From Nephromyces sp. MM_2019 (taxonomy: Eukaryota > Apicomplexa > Aconoidasida > Nephromycida), in the NCBI GenBank assembly GCA_015657535.1, contig JADHZB010001298.1, positions 24,019 through 49,055 on the forward strand: 25,037 bases of DNA, in the 5' to 3' direction. The translations under genes and the position numbers were made by a program. This document shows, piece after piece, positions 9,956 to 19,625 of this stretch (within the stretch, counting starts at the first letter, position 1; every line of letters starts with the position of its first letter). Under the pieces are notes generated by a model, which was not told the origin of the DNA, ran no database searches, and worked only from the letters and a program-made list of their open reading frames with translations.

Positions 9956-10743
9956 ATGCAAGCTTCGCAGCAACCTGCCTCCCACCGTTTGGAGCTTCTA
10001 AAGAGCTCTTCCTGCTACTCTCCTAGTTGGCAGGACACACTACTACCTCTAGGTGCTGACGTCAGAATGGTTCCTTCATCTTCTTGAACGGAAAAAAGCC
10101 TAAAATATGGTATTCTTCCAGCATCTTCAAATGGCAAGCAAATGCTTGGAAAAAAAACGTCTAAAAATCATCCTCTTTCGTGGTGCAAGAATTCACTCCC
10201 TCTCGCAATCTTGTCGCTGCTGGAAGAGATTTGGTTAAGCAAGCTTTCAATATGACTAGCGATTCTTCACTCAATGGGAGGAGGTTTTTGCCTAAAGAAT
10301 GTAGAATTTTTGAAGGTTTTGGAGATTATGCTTGTGTGCATTATGGTGGCTTTACTCGACATGGAGGGGAAATGCATGGATTTTCTGCTTTTAGTATGAA
10401 TGATGCAGTTGATGATGAACTTCACGGTGGAACTGTTGCAGAGAGCGAGCAAAACACACACGAGAGAGGCATCGCCAGATTTCCAAGTGTACGATAAGAT
10501 TCGCATGGGGGAGGCGAATAGTTTTACTGAAGGTTTTAGGAGTTGTGGGGTTGGTGGTCACACACTCGAACAAGCTGCAAAAGAGGAAGAATGCCGACGC
10601 TTCCTACCATTCATAGTTCTAGCACACGCAAAGATAGTCTAGGCGATAAATCCCGTGTGTGTGAAAAGGATGAACGAATTGTTTATGAGTCTGAGAATAC
10701 GAAAATATCTCGAATAATAGTGGTTTTTGCATTGTATTGGTAT
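9956..10743 (+). pseudogene. Interrupted serine-rich coding-like region, 5' block
   Basis: The ATG at 9956 opens 43 codons (MQASQQPASHRLELLKSSS) to a TGA. The same frame then continues as protein-like sequence (SLKYGILPASSNGKQMLGKK) to about 10185. The coding signal shifts to a second frame at 10180-10455 (RRFLPKECRIFEGFGDYACV, FSAFSMNDAVDDELHGG), to a third after an ACACACAC run at ~10458 (ASPDFQVYDKIRMGEANSF), and back near 10590 (SSSTRKDSLGDKSRVCEKDE), ending at TAA 10743. No single splice model joins these blocks. It may be a decayed gene, or a real one with introns I cannot place. It resembles the 12.9-16.4 kb region in being acidic and Ser-rich. No domain recognised. Confidence 0.4.
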
Positions 10744-10749
10744 TAAAGA

Positions 10750-11640
10750 ACTCTGGAAATGGGGTTATGAGCGTCTATGCTACTTCAGAGCCCACTAATC
10801 AGAAGATCAGAAGGTTTGAGAGGGTGGATTTTCTTGTGTGTGTGGGGTTGGTTGTAGTAGGGTGTTAGCTGTGTGTTGTCTATGACATGTGTTGAGCTGA
10901 GCTATTTCTGGCCAGAAATGTTGAGCTAGGCTATTGCTATGGTGCTCCGTGAACTTCATGGTTTCTGCAGATTTTTGTGTGAGGCATAACTTGATGCAAG
11001 TATCTTTTGCCTCCAGTGTACGTACACTCACTGCTTCAATGTTGAGTGTATCTTTTTCTTTGCTGATTTGTTTTCTATGAAATGTGTTGAGCGTATCAAA
11101 GTGTTGTGTGTGAGTTTTTTTATCGATGTTGATGCTAATTCATGGCTTTTGCTGATTTCACTGTACTATTTCAACTTGTTCTTGAAGACGTTATTTTACT
11201 TTAAAATTCTTGTTTTCTGCAATGCAGTCATATAATTGGCTTTGGTGTTTTTTAAGATGAAGAATCGGACTGCTTAGCTGCCTCTCTTCTGTGGAAATAG
11301 CCTTCGTCAATGTGTGTTGGCCTTGTGTTATTGGAAATCTAATGTCCTAAGATTAAGCGAAGTGCTGAAGCTACTACTAAGAAGGTGTGCTGGACGTTTT
11401 CCTTATTGAAATTGTGATGGTTGTGTCGCAAGCAGGTGTTGCTGATGATCGTATTCAGCTCTGTATGTATCTCTTTGCTAGCAGAAGGAGACTAGCTAGT
11501 TGTGTGTGCGTAGGAAGCCTGGTGATCTTGCCCTCCTCGTGACACCAAGACTGAGAAAAAAATCGAAAGAACTCACCATGAAAAAGTGGGCTTTCGTGTG
11601 TGTGTGTAATATGTGATGCCTGAGTGCTTTATGCAGTATA
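10750..11640. other. Non-coding stretch with dispersed TG runs
   Basis: Stops are frequent in all plus frames. Short TG runs recur (near 10840, 10870, 11106, 11312, 11501 and 11597). The minus ORF at 10807-11031 is Thr/Gln/His-rich and unsupported. Confidence 0.4.
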
Positions 11641-11652
11641 TATTGTAGATAA

Positions 11653-11922
11653 ATGTTCTCGCACTTTGTTCGAATCGCTTTTATAGAGGGAAATCCAGAG
11701 AATCTCTGTTTTTTCCGAAGCGTAAGTGTGCACTATCATCTGAAAGAAGCTGAAAAAGATGTTGGAAATGATAAAAAGTTGCTCTCTGCTGATTCCTTTG
11801 CTTTTCATGATTCGTACTTGGTGGTATTCCTTTCCCAAGATGGGCCTCTTCTTTATTCTCCGAGTAAATTTGATGTGTTAATTAATGAAGTGTCTAATGA
11901 GGATATTTCGCTGATTCTTTGA
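11653..11922 (+). CDS. Hypothetical 89-residue protein
   Basis: Intact ATG-to-TGA ORF with protein-like composition (including HYHLKEAEKDVGNDKK and SQDGPLLYSPSKFDVLINE) and no low complexity. A TATATATT lies about 10 bp before the ATG, too close for a TATA box in the usual position. A donor-like GTAAGT at about 11722 could mean that only the first ~23 residues belong to an exon. It lies between two blocks of interrupted serine-rich coding sequence on the same strand and could belong with them. No family recognised. Confidence 0.35.
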   Translation: MFSHFVRIAFIEGNPENLCFFRSVSVHYHLKEAEKDVGNDKKLLSADSFAFHDSYLVVFLSQDGPLLYSPSKFDVLINEVSNEDISLIL

Positions 11923-11929
11923 CAGATAT

Positions 11930-12520
11930 TAGCTTGTCTCTTTGCTGTTGATTTTGAGGGCATAGGAGTTTCGGTATGTTCTTGCTTTCCGAAAAATTTG
12001 AATATGTTTTCTTCTGGTTTTGCCTATACATATGGCTTCTTTCGTCGCTGTGTGCGTATTCTCTCTTTAAGAAAGCATTGATTTGGTGCATTATTCTGAT
12101 ATTCAACGTGATTTATTCGAGCAGACTCACCAATTGCAGCTTAACTGTGTGTGCGAACACTTTAGCTGCTTTAGAAGAAGTGATTTGATATTTTTATATC
12201 TGAAGGATAAGAATCATCTAAATTTGTGTGTTTGATGTCCTCAACTTCATTTCTTATATCCTCAGTTAAAAGGTGTTTTTGCAAATTCGTGCGCACACTG
12301 TGACTTGTTGATGAAGACGGTAGTTTTGCTTCATAAAGTGATAGAATATACGCACACGCTTTACCTTGTGGATGAAGTGCAATCGATCTACTCCGTAGTT
12401 TTTCTCTATATCATTATACCAACTTCATCCGCCAAAACGCCCTTTTCAACTTACCTCTAATTGCTTCGCATCCCCCTCTCCTCTTCAGAATACATACTTT
12501 TTCAACTCATCTATAGGCTA
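11930..12520. other. Stretch without a supported gene
   Basis: A short hydrophobic plus ORF at 11976-12188 and a minus ORF at 11894-12106 overlap on opposite strands, and neither shows domain features. The rest is AT-rich with isolated CA/TG runs. Confidence 0.35.
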
Positions 12521-12549
12521 ATGGGTGCCGCTAAACACACCCACACATA

Positions 12550-12840
12550 CAGGCGTGCTCCATGAATATACATACACACACGCCTGGAACTTCACATACA
12601 CACACACGCCTGGAACTTCACGCATACGCTTGAAACTTCAAACACACAACCTGGAAATTCGCACACACACACATGGTACTTCACAAACACACACGCCTAG
12701 TACTACACACACACACGCCTGGAACTTCACATACACACACACGCCTGGAACTTCACATACACACACACGCCTGGAACTTCACAAACACACACGCCTGGAA
12801 CTTCACAAACACACACGCCTGCTACTTCACACACAAGCTT
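12550..12840. repeat. Minisatellite, ~11 units of 20-35 bp
   Basis: The core GCCTGGAACTTCACA is followed by a run of CACACAC. There are about eleven units; those around 12717-12800 are nearly identical and the outer ones are diverged. Open plus frames through it (Thr/His/Leu polymers) are repeat shadows, although they run on into the serine-rich coding region. Confidence 0.9.
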
Positions 12841-13769
12841 CACGCTATCCAATCCCTCCCCCTTTTCAGGAATACTCACAGAGATGTGTGGTTCTATCGC
12901 TTTCACAGGAAAAACAGCCTTTCGGAAAACCCCGAAGGAGCACAGCTAGTTTCTCGCTTGACTTTGGCAGGCCTTCCAAAGGATGAAACTCCAATGGAGT
13001 TGCCTCTGACAGCCAGCCCTGATTCCTCCTTATTGGCAACACATATCTTCGGGAACGATCATTTTCACACTACAATGTATGCCTCTTCCAGTGAGTGGGA
13101 ATCAGTTGATGCTGCGGCAACTTTTGAAGGAGCTGCATCTTCACTGTCTTCAACTGCAGGAGAGCTATTGATGAAAGAAGCTTCTATTTTTGAACAGTCG
13201 CCTCCCCTCGTGAACTGTGTGTCGGGAGTTCGAGATGACAATGCCTGTGAAAGTTTGATCTTCAATGATTGCAGGCAGGAAGTCGTTCCTACCGTACCGG
13301 AGTTATCACGATGAATGGGTTAGTGTACGAAATAACTACGATGAATGAGAGGCCCCCTCATTCTGATATTGCTTCAGAAGGAGAGAAAATGAGTAGTTTT
13401 CTCTGCTTTCCACGGGAAAGCAGCATAAACCAAAGGCTCCCGATAGATGAAGAGGAAGATCTGGCCAAGCTGGCTTTGGATGGTAATAGAGCATCGTCTA
13501 TGGAAGGTTAGTTTGCAAGAGCAAATAGTGGAGGTATTAAAACTCCTTGAAATCTGGCTATTCCTACTATCTCTAGCCTTTCACAGTATGAGGGAAGCGA
13601 GAAAATGTGCGAATCACAGCAGTTTCAGCAGCAACTGATGCTTTGTCAAGAAGTCGATTATTTCTTCAAATATTCGTATCATGATGGATTCAGCTTGAGA
13701 GGTTGTTCTCAATCCTCTGATGGGCATCTCGAACGTGAAAATGAAGTTTTTGGTGCTAGCAGTGAGGAT

Positions 13770-13886
13770 TTCACTGGCTATGTCACTGGTCATATTGCTG
13801 GTCGTGTTGACCGAGTTACTGGTCATATTGGTGATGGTCTTACTGATCGTCTCACTGGTCAAGTTGATGAGCATCTCAAAGATTTT
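13770..13886 (+). repeat. Tetrapeptide-period coding repeat
   Basis: In the open frame this reads as consecutive 4-residue units with a hydrophobic first position: FTGY, VTGH, IAGR, VDR, VTGH, IGDG, LTDR, LTGQ, VDEH, LKDF (one 3-residue unit). ACTGGTCATATTG occurs twice exactly. The pattern exists only at the protein level in this frame, which supports real coding history. Confidence 0.65.
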
Positions 13887-14617
13887 CTCTACTGGGAGTT
13901 GCTGGAAATGATCAATTTCCATCGTTTTTTGCGCCTTCCATGAGGACTAATAATGTATTTTCTAGTGTGTGCGATGCCTCTGAGCAAGCTTCCGGTTAGA
14001 AACTTGATCCGCTGTTTTTTACCAGTGCCATACCACCGGATTCTGAAGCTGAAACCGAGTTTAGTCCCTTCAGTGACGAGTTTATTATTCCGGTAAAAGC
14101 AGTGTGTGGGACTAATATTGAGCCTGAAAACGATGCAAGCTCTCCAGAATCAAAGTCGGTTGCTTTATCTCCATCTTCAACCAGTTATCCTAGCGAAGAA
14201 TGGCCGAGTTTACCCCCCGACAAGATTTTTCTGCCATCGCTAGTAAGAAACGGGAGTGTGTGCTTTCATCAGAGAGTTCAAGCCCCAATTGCTGAATAAA
14301 GAGGCTGGGAAGAGGGTGCGACTGTAACTAGTCGCTCTGTGGCAGCTCCAGTGTATGATCGTTTCCTTCGCTCTTTGAAGACGTAGTCTTCACAAAATTT
14401 TGATGGAAATGATAGAGCTCAGCCGCCATACTTCCTCTCCTCTATCCAAAAGGAAGAAAGAGCTGCTTCTTATTATTATTGTAACCAAAATAAAGCTGAA
14501 AGTCAGCCTCTATTACATCCTGCTGGTTCTGCTTGTGAACTGAACACACACGGTGCCTTCTACTGTCAAGAAAATGGGGGTACATCCCCTCTTCGCATTT
14601 CCCTGATATTAAGGCGG

Positions 14618-14637
14618 GTAAACAGTTTCTCTCACAG
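14618..14637 (+). other. Candidate 20-nt intron
   Basis: GTAAACAGTTTCTCTCACAG lies exactly between two coding-like blocks in different frames. Removing it joins AGG CGG to ATA ACC GAA in phase 0 and restores the reading frame. It has GT and a pyrimidine-rich CACAG end but is far shorter than the lectin introns (313 and 629 nt). A chance match at a frameshift is possible. Confidence 0.3.
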
Positions 14638-15511
14638 ATAACCGAAGAAGGTAGTTTAATCCTATTAGCTACTTTCCGTCCTTCAAGCAGTGAAATTCAG
14701 CCGATGAGCAGCTTTTATGGCGGCTAATTAGCCGGTACTGAAGATGGTAATGCAAGTTTAACCGCTGGATGTTATGGTGTGCGCTTGGAAGGCAAAGAGG
14801 ATTCATTTAATACCAGTCACACCTTTTCTGGCAGTGCTTTCGGGGCAGCTATTTCTCCTATTAGGGGGAGTGTTTTTTCCCCCCATATTTTACCAGCCAT
14901 CGCCCTCTGGTGGTGATAAAGGGCAAGCACATCATGCTTACAAGGATGAGACTGATTTTTCGATGCAGCCCCACGCTAAGTTCGCACTTCTTTTGAGGCT
15001 CTTCAATCCGATTCATTATGGTGTGTGCCGTCTGCTGGGAGACAAGGCATTGAGGAAACTGATGCGAGTTTTTCAAAGCATAGCAATCTCTTCAAGAATC
15101 TTGACTTCAGTTGCGATGCTTCAAATTTTATGCAGCTCTTCCAAGACTGGGGATCTACAAAGTGTGTGAAGGATGATTTCTCACGACTCATGTTACCCCC
15201 CATTGAAGGATTGTGAAGCACGAGTGGCGGAAAAACTATGCAGTCTAGTTTGATATGCAATTTCGCAGCTCCTATGGCTTGGAATGAGTGGAAAAATGAT
15301 GATCTAAGCTTCTCTTCAAGTAAAATGGAGATTAGCCTAAGTGATGGTGAGAGAGATACGAACAGTTTTGCCCGCTGTGGTGTTTTCCATCAGAAATCAC
15401 AAATTTCTCGTCTGATGTACGATTCTGCAAAGGCTGCTTCCGATGAAGATTCAGTAGCTGCCAGTGTAGTTTCTCCGGAAATGCAGTAGCGTCGCTGCTT
15501 ATCCGGAACTT

Positions 15512-15637
15512 GAGAGCTCTTCGCTCAGCTGGCAATCTCAGAGCTGATTTGAGGGAATCTTCAAATCCCCTGACGAGAGCTCTTCGCTCAACCGAATATC
15601 TCAGCTCAGCTTCAAGGGAATCTTCAAATCTCCCTGA
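15512..15637 (+). repeat. 63-bp tandem duplication inside coding-like sequence
   Basis: Two copies (15512-15574 and 15575-15637) share GAGAGCTCTTCGCTCA and GGGAATCTTCAAATC. The length is a multiple of three, giving two 21-residue units in the open frame (RALRSAGNLRADLRESSN and RALRSTEYLSSASRESSN). Confidence 0.9.
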
Positions 15638-16449
15638 TTGTTGCTCAAACTGCAAGGAAAGTCCTGATTGGCTAGGTGAAGAGAGTTGGGATAAGATTAG
15701 CATGCCATTGGAAAACGCTCATTCAGATTTTCATGGTTTGAAGGAGATATCGTCTCTCTCTCTTCTACATTCCCTACCTTGCGTAACAGTGAAAGAGCTG
15801 CAAGCCGTGGATGCTCTGAGCTCAGGGCTGTTTGTGGGGGCTGATTCGTATTTTGGGTTATGCAGTGATCCGCACAGCATAGCACACAAAGATAAGCTCA
15901 TCTTGGAGTGTAGTAAAATGAGGAAAAATCAAGCAACCGATTTTCAGGAAACTTTGGAGGAAGGTGGCAGTAATGAGCATGTTTTCAAGCAGGATAAAGA
16001 AGATTAAAACGCTTCTGTTCTAGCCAGTGCTAATCGCTTAGCTGAAGCCGTGCCTCGTGCGGAAAGTGAGCCTTCTTCTGAGCCCTTTGGCTTGCAAAAT
16101 GGATATATCCCCAGCTCATTCTTGCATGATAAGCATCGCGAACAGCTTGAGCTGCACCAGCATTTACTAAGCCACAGAATACGTGAGTTTTCCTACGATA
16201 TGGATGAGATGAACCTAGGTTTGGAGGAGATTATGAATATTCTTAGCTTATTGCTACGCCTTACAAGGAGTGAAAATCATCCTTTTGATTCTGCTTTTTA
16301 GCGTGGCAGTGATGCTTTTCTCCTTGGAATTCCCATTAGCACCACGTGGAATAACCAGTCGCTGCCCCTAAATACTAGCCAAATGCCGTTTGAAATTGGA
16401 GGCTTACAGCAATTGATTTGAAGCTTATACGCTGAGTTTGCTCTGGAGG

Positions 16450-17060
16450 GTGTTGCTGTAGGTTGGAAGAGTTGTGTGTGTGTGATATAAAAATTTCATC
16501 ATCTTTCTGAAACGAGTGCGTCTTCTTGGGTATGATGTAAAACCGAATTTCATCGTTCTCACACGTGCATTTTCCTTCTTCTTTTGTTATGGCACATTTT
16601 GAGGATAAGACATTGAGAATCCTATGCATTTAAACTTTTCATGTATAAATCCATTGTTTATTCGGTTGTCTAAGTTATCTTTGATATACTACACACGGCT
16701 GGCGTGTGTTGATATTATATGATAGGGAAAGGGTGATAATTTCAAACGGAGTAGTGAAGATCCGATGTTATGCTGCTTGAGACATGCAGATACTTCGTGG
16801 AGTGAGTTACGAGAGCGTTGGTGTATATCGCGGCTTCTATGCTGGAATAGCATGAAATAGTACTTGAAAGGGCTGTAGTATGCAGAGGTATAACCTTATT
16901 GGAAATGGTGTAGAGTGTGTGTGAAAGGTCAATTAGAAAGGAAGCAGTGTTTTCCGCACCTTTCAGTTTGTGTTGCACGTGATTAGATATCGTTTTCAAA
17001 TGTATGTGGTGGGGGCGAAAAATTTGCGATAATGGAGGCTATCATGATGATGCACTTTAA
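16450..17060. other. Stretch without a supported gene
   Basis: It follows the end of the serine-rich reading. TG runs occur at about 16473 and 16914. Minus ORFs at 16375-16629 and 16742-16999 are unsupported. Confidence 0.35.
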
Positions 17061-17063
17061 TTA

Positions 17064-17195
17064 AGATTTTTGAAGTATCTTCAACAAGAACAAGGCTGAC
17101 TGCCACTGCGTAGAAGTTTGCGTAAGGCTATAGTGTAGACTTTTGAAGTATCTTGAAGAACAAGGCTGATTGCCACTACTTAGAAGTTTCCTTAC
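17064..17195. repeat. Diverged ~73-bp direct duplication
   Basis: The motif TTTTGAAGTATCTT, then GAACAAGGCTGA, TGCCACT and TAGAAGTTT, occurs at 17064-17125 and again at 17137-17190. Confidence 0.85.
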
Positions 17196-17400
17196 AACCG
17201 CAATGAAAAGCTGCAGAGTATTAAGCGACTTTGAAGACGGTACCGAAAGCAGCAGCTACTTCTCCGACAACGCAAACATCAAAAGACCCTCGATTAAATT
17301 CCGAGTGTGTGAAACTGGCATATCTTGTAACACGCTAGCAAGTTTGATCAATGAGAAATCTTCGACACACAAAAACGCTATAGTTGATGCTGAAACCTGA
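17170..17400 (+). CDS. Hypothetical 76-residue Ser-rich ORF
   Basis: Open frame to a TGA with protein-like composition (SDFEDGTESSSYFSDNANI, GISCNTLASLINEKSS). It resembles the interrupted serine-rich region to its left in composition and contains a short GTGTGTG. The start overlaps a direct repeat and is uncertain; the first ATG is near 17203. It may be a detached fragment of the same coding region. No family recognised. Confidence 0.3.
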   Translation: MPLLRSFLTTAMKSCRVLSDFEDGTESSSYFSDNANIKRPSIKFRVCETGISCNTLASLINEKSSTHKNAIVDAET

Positions 17401-17409
17401 TGCTTTCCG

Positions 17410-17865
17410 TATCTTTTCCATGATGTCGGAATGGAGGTATGCCATACACTGTATAGACTGCTTTTTTCGCGGTCAAGACATCTTGCTGTTGATGAACGGG
17501 GAAAGCATTAGCACATGTCTTTATGTGTACCTTGATTGTTAGCTTGGAGGTTTAGGAAGATGCACAAAGTTAGAGCAAGATTTGTAGTGGTGAGGTAACG
17601 AAAGAGTGTGGGATAGTCGTAACTTCATGCAAAATGCAGCTGTTTTTGCTCATTGAAGAGCTACTGATGCGGAGAAGAAGAGGGTAGGATTTTGAATCTA
17701 GGACTCCATAGCATTTCGCAGGTGCATGGCATATAGCTTTAGGATGAATAGCTAGAACTTTCATGGTGCCTGTAGAGTATTCTTCATTGGTTGCCATTAC
17801 TCGTTAGATAGCATCATTTACCCACTGAAGCTCAAAGCTGCACAAATAACATTCCAAATGCTAGC
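17410..17865. other. Stretch without a supported gene
   Basis: Stops are frequent on the plus strand. The minus ORF at 17570-17797 has no recognisable features. Confidence 0.35.
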
Positions 17866-17871
17866 TAATCT

Positions 17872-17995
17872 TGGTGTGTGGGAGGGGAGGTGCTTTTAGA
17901 AGTCTTTGTGGTGTGTGGGAGAGGAGGTGCCTGTAAAAGTTTTTATGGTGTGTGGGAGGGTTGCTAGAGGAGGTGCTTCTAGATACTTTTATGGA
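17872..17995. repeat. 37-bp tandem repeat, three copies
   Basis: Units begin with TGGTGTGTGGGAG at 17872, 17909 and 17946 (period 37) and share GGAGGTGC. Unit 3 has a short insertion (GTTGCTAGA). The minus ORF at 17861-18232 runs through it and is probably a repeat shadow. Confidence 0.9.
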
Positions 17996-18239
17996 GCTTA
18001 TGAAAGTAGCTGTAGAACGTGCTTCTAGAGTCCTTTGAAACTTACGCATGCAGCTGTAGCAGCCACTTTTGAGGTGGTTGATGCTGGAATAAACCCGACA
18101 GAGGCTTTTTTGTGGCCTTGCTAATGTAATGAAGGTGGTTCCCTTCCATAATCGTGGTAGTTGAGTTACTATTAAAAAGGGCTTGTTAGCAACTGATGGA
18201 ATATAAAAAAGTTCAGGATATTTATACATCATGTAAAGG

Positions 18240-18640
18240 GTTTATACGATTGGTCCTGATGTCTTAGCGTCTTTCATCGCACCAATCAATGACCATGGAG
18301 TCGTAAAAACGCCTAGAAAGCAGGAATATCTAGTCTAATTCCGGCAATTTATACGATGAATTTGTTCATCAATCTCATTAAAAGCTTATTTGTGTTTTAT
18401 TCCTTGGAAGAAGAGCGCATGAAGAATCTAGTCAAACGCGCTAATTTCCTCTTACCCGCAAGAGGAATAGCAAAGTTCACAAGAAGCTCAATACATGTAA
18501 CGTCTCGTCTCCGACTCAGTGAACATGCAATTACCGTGAATGTATGTGAATTTACAATCTGCTAATGCAGATTCAATAATCCTACAGCACTGCTATGTTA
18601 AGAAACAGAGACCATCAAGTTAGCATTGACTAAGTTAGCT
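18240..18640. other. Stretch with one short unsupported ORF
   Basis: A 69-residue plus ORF at 18356-18565 includes a basic stretch (EEERMKNLVKRANFLL) but has no domain, promoter or splice context. The rest holds nothing I recognise. Confidence 0.3.
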
Positions 18641-18648
18641 TACTTTGT

Positions 18649-18775
18649 GCTCCTTGTTGTTGTTCTTCTTCTTCTTCTTACCCTTCTTGTTGTTCTGCTT
18701 CTTCTTGTCCTAATTGTTGTTGTTGCTCTTCTTCTTGTTCTTCTCGTTGTTATACTTCTTCTCCTTCCCCCCTTT
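18649..18775. repeat. Pyrimidine-rich TTG/TTC triplet tract
   Basis: About 125 bp of imperfect TTC, TTG and CTT triplets lie on the plus strand. On the minus strand they are GAA/CAA triplets that could encode Glu/Gln or Lys/Asn runs, but no longer minus ORF contains them. Confidence 0.85.
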
Positions 18776-18779
18776 TTAT

Positions 18780-19620
18780 ACATCTACTAGCACCACAAAT
18801 ACCGTTCCATCCAGCGCAGTCTCCATTGCTGGAAACCATTCCAATCAGTAGCCAGTCTAAGTACAGACTAATACAGTCGCTCCAAATAACACAATCAGAA
18901 TCATCATACACACGAGTGTATCGCCCAAAGTACCACCACTGTCTTGATTTTATTGGAGGTTTTTTTCTGCAATTATACTTGCTGTGGTGATATAAGCATC
19001 ACAGGTACGCATCAGGATTCGTAGATATGACATAATACTACCAGCAACAATAACTAGCAATAATACTACTACTACTACCGCCTCACTCTTGAAGTCAAAA
19101 ACATGATGAAATGCAAAATTTCAACTGATAAAGACTTCTCCACTTCTAATGTCGTTTAAACTTCTTCAAGACGCAGTAATCTGTGAATGAAAGCTCGAGA
19201 ATGCGTTAGCTTATAGTCAAGATATTCATAGAGAGTTACTTAATATAACTTTCTTAGAATAACATAACAGCAGAAAAAACGTAGTAGCAAAAGATGCGTG
19301 AGTTTTTGCTACTGCTTTTCTAGGGATAAAGTTGATGGTAACTGCGCGCTTTAATGCAAGGACCCTTGCTGGGGCTCAGTATACTGCTGATTTAATCGTG
19401 TGGTTGTGTTTGGATGTTTAGTCTGTGTGTTACACTCGAAACTTGCTTTTGTGATGCATCAACCTTCCTGTTCAATCGGATTTGTTGCTAGTGATTTGGT
19501 ACCACAACTTTAATACGTGTTGATACGTAGAAGAGCGATTGCGTATATCTACCCAACGTTGTGGAGGCGTTATGTAAGACGAGGTATCCCAAAATCCGAA
19601 GCTAAAGGGACTGAATACCT
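18780..19620. other. Stretch without a supported gene
   Basis: A short CTA triplet run lies at about 19060-19080. No ORF of note. It separates the triplet tract from the TATA-bearing repeats upstream of the TBP-like gene. Confidence 0.4.
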
Positions 19621-19625
19621 GAGAG

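Larger units (their letters stand above)
12860..16440 (+). pseudogene. Large interrupted serine-rich coding region (>1,000 codons)
   Basis: Acidic, Ser-rich protein-like sequence runs almost without pause but changes frame and is cut by stops. Blocks: ~12910-13217 (NPEGAQLVSRLTLAGLPKDE); 13275-13940 with in-frame TAG 13509 and TGA 13548; 13940-14617 with TAG 13997, TAA 14297, TAG 14384; 14638-14913 with TAA 14725; 14897-15020; 15025-15500 with TGA ~15214 and TAG ~15487; ~15500-16440 with TAA ~16005, TAG ~16299 and TGA near 16420. Reading continues as plausible protein on both sides of each stop, for example KQDKED then NASVLASANRLAEA. Random DNA would hold about 50 stops in this length; about ten are present, so the region was or is coding. 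The 13217-13274 change fits an intron, and a 20-nt GTAAAC...CACAG segment fits another. No domain recognised. Pseudogene is the simplest call; tiny introns or reassigned stops are alternatives. Confidence 0.5.

Noticed and set aside
11677..11690. GTTCGAATC, a tRNA T-loop-like motif
   Set aside because: No pairing T-stem, acceptor stem or D-arm around it, and it lies in an ORF. A similar GGTTCGAG at about 21655 fails in the same way.
13614..13922. 102-residue minus ORF (Thr/Ser/Ile-rich)
   Set aside because: It mirrors the plus-strand tetrapeptide repeat; the plus frame has better amino-acid patterning and flanking coding signal.
12860..16440. A wholly reassigned genetic code (all stops sense)
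   Set aside because: Not adopted as the main reading because the lectin and TBP-like exons have no in-frame stops over hundreds of codons and because frame changes also occur. Kept as an alternative.
17861..18232. 123-residue minus ORF
   Set aside because: About a third of it lies in the 37-bp tandem repeat and the rest has no recognisable feature; likely chance.
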